Origin: Alphaproteobacteria bacterium
GTDB taxonomy: Bacteria; Pseudomonadota; Alphaproteobacteria; MPNO01; UBA830
Assembly: GCA_022822405.1 (NCBI GenBank)
Contig: JAJEBT010000020.1
Coordinates: 1-34,564 of the forward strand
Length of the DNA: 34,564 bases
Reading direction: 5' to 3'
This document shows positions 31,804-34,564 of the stretch, in pieces. Position numbers and translations under genes: made by a program. Position 1 is the stretch's first letter, and the number at the start of each line of letters is the position of its first letter. The notes beneath the pieces were generated by a model that worked only from the letters and a program-made list of their open reading frames with translations, did not search any database and was not told the DNA's origin.

Positions 31804-33120
31804 ATGGATGTCGCACTCGTCGGTTTCGCGGTCCTTCTGGTCCTCGTTTTCCTGCGCATGCCGATCGCCTTCGCGATGGGCCTGGTTGGGTTTGCCGGGT
31901 TCGGGGTGCTGTCGGGATGGCAGCCGTCGCTCGCCATGGTCGGCACCATCGTTTCTGACACGGCGCTGAACTACGGGCTCTCGGTCGTGCCCATGTTCAT
32001 CCTCATGGGCAATTTCGTGGTCCGCGCCAACCTTTCGGCCGAACTCTACGATGCCTCGCACGCCTTTCTCGGCCACCGCCGCGGCGGACTCTCCATGGCG
32101 ACCGTGCTCGCCTGCGGGGGGTTCAGCGCGATCTGCGGCTCCTCGCTGGCTACCGCCGCCACCATGTCGAAGGTGGCGCTGCCGCCGATGCGCCATTACG
32201 GATACGCCGACACGCTCGCGACCGCATCGATCGCGGCCGGCGGCACGCTCGGGATCCTCATCCCGCCAAGCGTCATTCTCGTCATCTACGGCTTGATGAC
32301 CGATACCTCGATTCGCGAGCTGTTTGCGGCCGGACTCCTTCCCGGCATCGTCGGCATCGTGCTCTACATGGCGGCGGTGCGCTACGTGGTGTGGCGCGAC
32401 CCGGCGGCCGGGCCGGCGGCGCCGCGCCGCGGCGGACGCGAGCGGCTACAGGCGCTGCGCGGCGTGTGGGGAACGCTGCTGCTGTTCGCAGTGGTCATGG
32501 GCGGCATCTACGGCGGTGCCTTCACGCCGACCGAGGCGGCCGGGGTCGGCGCCGGTGGCGCCTTCCTCATCGCCCTGTCGCGGCGCACGCTGACCTGGCG
32601 CAGCTTTTACGAGGTCCTTGCCGACAGCGCGCGCACGACCGCGGTGCTGTTCGCGGTGCTGATCGGGGCCCTGATCTTCTCCAACTTCGTCAATCGCGCC
32701 GGCCTGCCCGACGGGCTCCTTGCGCTGGTCTCCGGCCAGGACCTGTCACCGCTTACCGTGATTGTCATCATCCTCGCCATCTATGTCGTGCTCGGCTGCG
32801 TGTTCGAGAGCCTGTCGATGCTGCTGCTCACCGTCCCGATCTTCTTCCCCGTGATCAAGGAACTCGGTTATGGCGGGCTCGGGCCCGAGCAAATCCTGGT
32901 CTGGTTCGGCATCATCGCCGTCGTCGTCACAGAAATCAGCCTGATAACCCCGCCGGTCGGGCTCAACGTGTTCGTGCTCTCGGGCGTCGTGCGCGATGTC
33001 TCGACGGCGACCGTGTTCCGCGGCGTCACCCCGTTCTGGTGCGCCGATATCGTGCGTCTTGCGGTCCTCGTCGCGGCGCCGGGAATATCGCTCCTGCTGC
33101 CGCGGCTATTCTACGGCTGA
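31804..33120 (+). CDS. dctM: TRAP transporter large permease (DctM family)
   Basis: Encodes 438 residues, normal length, with about 12 membrane helices. Motifs: FLRMPIAFAMGLVG, SVVPMFILMGNFVVRANLSAELYDASHAFLGHRRGGLSMATVLACGGFSAICGSSLATAATM, GTLGILIPPSVILVIYG, GGIYGGAFTPTEAAGVGAGGAFLIAL and EISLITPPVGLNVFVLSGV. These are the sodium-coupled transport core of the family. The stop overlaps the end of the convergent thioesterase gene by 10 bp. Confidence 0.96.
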   Translation: MDVALVGFAVLLVLVFLRMPIAFAMGLVGFAGFGVLSGWQPSLAMVGTIVSDTALNYGLSVVPMFILMGNFVVRANLSAELYDASHAFLGHRRGGLSMATVLACGGFSAICGSSLATAATMSKVALPPMRHYGYADTLATASIAAGGTLGILIPPSVILVIYGLMTDTSIRELFAAGLLPGIVGIVLYMAAVRYVVWRDPAAGPAAPRRGGRERLQALRGVWGTLLLFAVVMGGIYGGAFTPTEAAGVGAGGAFLIALSRRTLTWRSFYEVLADSARTTAVLFAVLIGALIFSNFVNRAGLPDGLLALVSGQDLSPLTVIVIILAIYVVLGCVFESLSMLLLTVPIFFPVIKELGYGGLGPEQILVWFGIIAVVVTEISLITPPVGLNVFVLSGVVRDVSTATVFRGVTPFWCADIVRLAVLVAAPGISLLLPRLFYG

Positions 33121-33515
33121 AGCCGCGCCCGTTTCTTCTCCAAGCGCTCGCGCTGGCGCTCGCGGTCGATCACGAAGCGCACATGACGGGCCTTGCCCAC
33201 CAGGTCGAGCCCGTCATGGACCGTGGTCTCGAGAGTCACGCGCCTGCCGTCGACTTCCGTGACAGTGGCGGCGACCTCGACCGTCATGCCGAGGAGGGTG
33301 GCGCCGAGATGGTCCACCGAGACATGCGCGCCTACCGTCTCCTCGCCGTCGTCGAGATGCGCGCCGACGAGGAGTCGCGAGGTTTCCTCGATGTCGCGCA
33401 CCATCTGCGGCGTGGCGTAGACGCGAAGCTCGTCGCCCATGAAGGCGATCGTGCGTTCCCTGTCCACGGTCCAGCTCCGCCGGCCCTCGAGGCCGGCCTT
33501 CAGCGTGTCCTTCAT
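33111..33515 (-). CDS. Hotdog-fold thioesterase (FlK-like)
   Basis: Encodes 134 residues. Single hotdog domain like fluoroacetyl-CoA thioesterase FlK: VYATPQMVRDIEETSRLLV gives the catalytic Thr35 and Glu43, and VGAHVSVDHLGATLLG gives the catalytic His69. Members hydrolyse acyl-CoAs or act as dehydratase-like proteins. The ATG overlaps the stop of the acyl-CoA synthetase by 4 nt (ATGA), so the two are coupled and may make and break the same CoA ester. The charged C-terminal tail (RERQRERLEKKRARLQP) may extend beyond the domain. Convergent with dctM. Confidence 0.82.
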   Translation of the reverse strand: MKDTLKAGLEGRRSWTVDRERTIAFMGDELRVYATPQMVRDIEETSRLLVGAHLDDGEETVGAHVSVDHLGATLLGMTVEVAATVTEVDGRRVTLETTVHDGLDLVGKARHVRFVIDRERQRERLEKKRARLQP

Positions 33516-34564
33516 GCTGCGGACCCTCCATAGGTCTTCCTGAGTTCGGTCTTGAGGATCTTCCCCATCGCGCTCTTCGGCAATTCCTCGACGAACTTGT
33601 ACCGGCGCGGGATCTTGTAGCCGCCGATGCGCCCGCGGCAGTGCGCGACGAGCCGGTCCGCGTCGAGCGCCGATCCCGGACGCGCCACGACGGCGGCGAA
33701 CAATGCTTCGCCGAACGCCTCGTCGGGGATGCCTACGACGGCGCATTCGACCACGTCCTCATGCTGGTAGAGAGCCGCCTCGACCTCCGACGAATAGACA
33801 TTTTCGCCGCCGGTGATGATGACGTCGCGGCTGCGGTCGAGGAGGTAGAGATAGCCGTTCTCGTCCATGCGCCCGACATCACCGGTGAGGAACCAACCGT
33901 CGGCGAAGGTGCGCGTGTTCTCTTCCGGGCGGTTGAGGTAGCCACGGGTCACGTTTGGCCCGCGCACCGCGACCTCGCCGGCCTCGCCCGCGGCGGCGGG
34001 TGTGCCTTCGTGAAGGATACGCATGTCGAGGCCGATCACCGGCCGTCCGGCGGCGCGGAGGATGTCATGCTTGCCCGACGCGATGGCGGCGGTGTGCTCC
34101 TCCTCGTCCAGCGTGGTGAGGATGGGCGACGTTTCGGTGAGGCCGTAACCCTGCTGCACGGCGACCCCGGGGAACGCCTCCATAGTGCGGCGGATCCATT
34201 CGACGGCCATCGGCGAGGAGCCGTAGAAGAGGCGCCGGAAGGCGTCGAGTCCGTGTCCCGAGAAGTCAGGATCCTGCAGCGTCAGGATGATCATCGTCGG
34301 CGCCAGCATGACCGAGGTCGCGCGGCGGTCGCGGAGCGCGGCGAGGAGGTTTTCCGGGGTAAAGACCGGCAGGTAGGCATGGGCGCCGCCGACCAGCGTG
34401 TAGCCGGTGCCGAGAAGGTCGGCCGAATGGAACATGGGCGCGACATGAAGATAGACGTCGTCGGCGCGCATCTTCATCGCGACCGCGCACTGCATGCCGT
34501 TCGAGACCACGTTTCGATGGCTGAGGCGTACGCCCTTGGAGCGCCCGGTGGTGCCGCCGGTATA
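33512..34564 (-). CDS. Acyl-CoA synthetase (AMP-forming), partial, N-terminus off window
   Basis: 350 residues are visible, in frame to the window edge at 34564. The ATP P-loop YTGGTTGRSKGV is the first thing seen, then FHSADLLG, the GYGLTETSP A5 motif, TGDVGRMDENGYLYLLDRSRDVI with the A7/A8 core, ITGGENVYSSEVE, and the C-terminal catalytic lysine in PKSAMGKILKTELRK. The adenylate-forming ANL fold is intact; roughly the first 150-180 residues lie beyond the edge. It activates a carboxylic acid to its CoA ester. It is coupled to the thioesterase by a 4-nt overlap and faces the TRAP operon, so the acid could be one that the TRAP system imports. Confidence 0.92.
   Translation of the reverse strand, partial: YTGGTTGRSKGVRLSHRNVVSNGMQCAVAMKMRADDVYLHVAPMFHSADLLGTGYTLVGGAHAYLPVFTPENLLAALRDRRATSVMLAPTMIILTLQDPDFSGHGLDAFRRLFYGSSPMAVEWIRRTMEAFPGVAVQQGYGLTETSPILTTLDEEEHTAAIASGKHDILRAAGRPVIGLDMRILHEGTPAAAGEAGEVAVRGPNVTRGYLNRPEENTRTFADGWFLTGDVGRMDENGYLYLLDRSRDVIITGGENVYSSEVEAALYQHEDVVECAVVGIPDEAFGEALFAAVVARPGSALDADRLVAHCRGRIGGYKIPRRYKFVEELPKSAMGKILKTELRKTYGGSAA

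Overview
The window looks like chromosomal DNA of a high-GC alphaproteobacterium. The signs are a PII gene (glnB) directly ahead of glnA behind a sigma-54-type promoter, a gppA/ppx-rlmE pair facing guaB-guaA, TTT and TRAP solute transporters, and many small catabolic operons. No species can be named from the sequence alone. UGA serves as an ordinary stop in most genes here.

Layout, left to right. Positions 1-135 hold the first 45 codons of an IS1380-family transposase running off the edge. Positions 424-2308 are the nitrogen-assimilation pair glnB-glnA (minus strand). Positions 2594-3610 are a roughly 510-bp tandem duplication carrying two paralogous 111-residue membrane-anchored coiled-coil proteins. 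Positions 3755-4120 hold a frameshifted remnant of a family-10 glycosyltransferase. Positions 4222-12350 form a catabolic block: an MBL-fold hydrolase, a complete tripartite tricarboxylate (TTT) transporter (tctC-tctB-tctA) translationally coupled to a cytoplasmic sulfatase, a convergent class II aldolase, and a divergent extradiol-dioxygenase-like gene coupled to a class II aldolase homologue that has lost its metal ligands. A perfect palindrome sits at the tctC promoter. Positions 12447-13068 are a VapBC toxin-antitoxin module whose promoter predicts a leaderless mRNA. A second sulfatase, a broken small HTH gene, a VOC protein and a TauE-type permease follow.

Positions 17180-23704 are mostly housekeeping: tRNA-Gln(CUG), gppA/ppx, rlmE, guaA, guaB and a small membrane methyltransferase. 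Positions 23816-29951 encode an amidohydrolase, an alpha/beta hydrolase and a MetE-like zinc methyltransferase.

The divergent spacer between the last two is interrupted by a complete 2577-bp IS1595-family element (26172-28748). It has 15-bp terminal inverted repeats and an exact 8-bp target duplication. The element carries cargo: a DUF4258 protein, an XRE/MqsA-like HTH protein (together a probable toxin-antitoxin pair) and a 59-residue acidic protein. Its transposase has a single in-frame UGA at codon 37, where family members usually have tryptophan. This mobile element with a stabilising cargo is the most unusual object in the window.

Positions 30135-33120 are a TRAP transporter (dctP-dctQ-dctM). 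It converges on an acyl-CoA synthetase-thioesterase pair that runs off the right edge.
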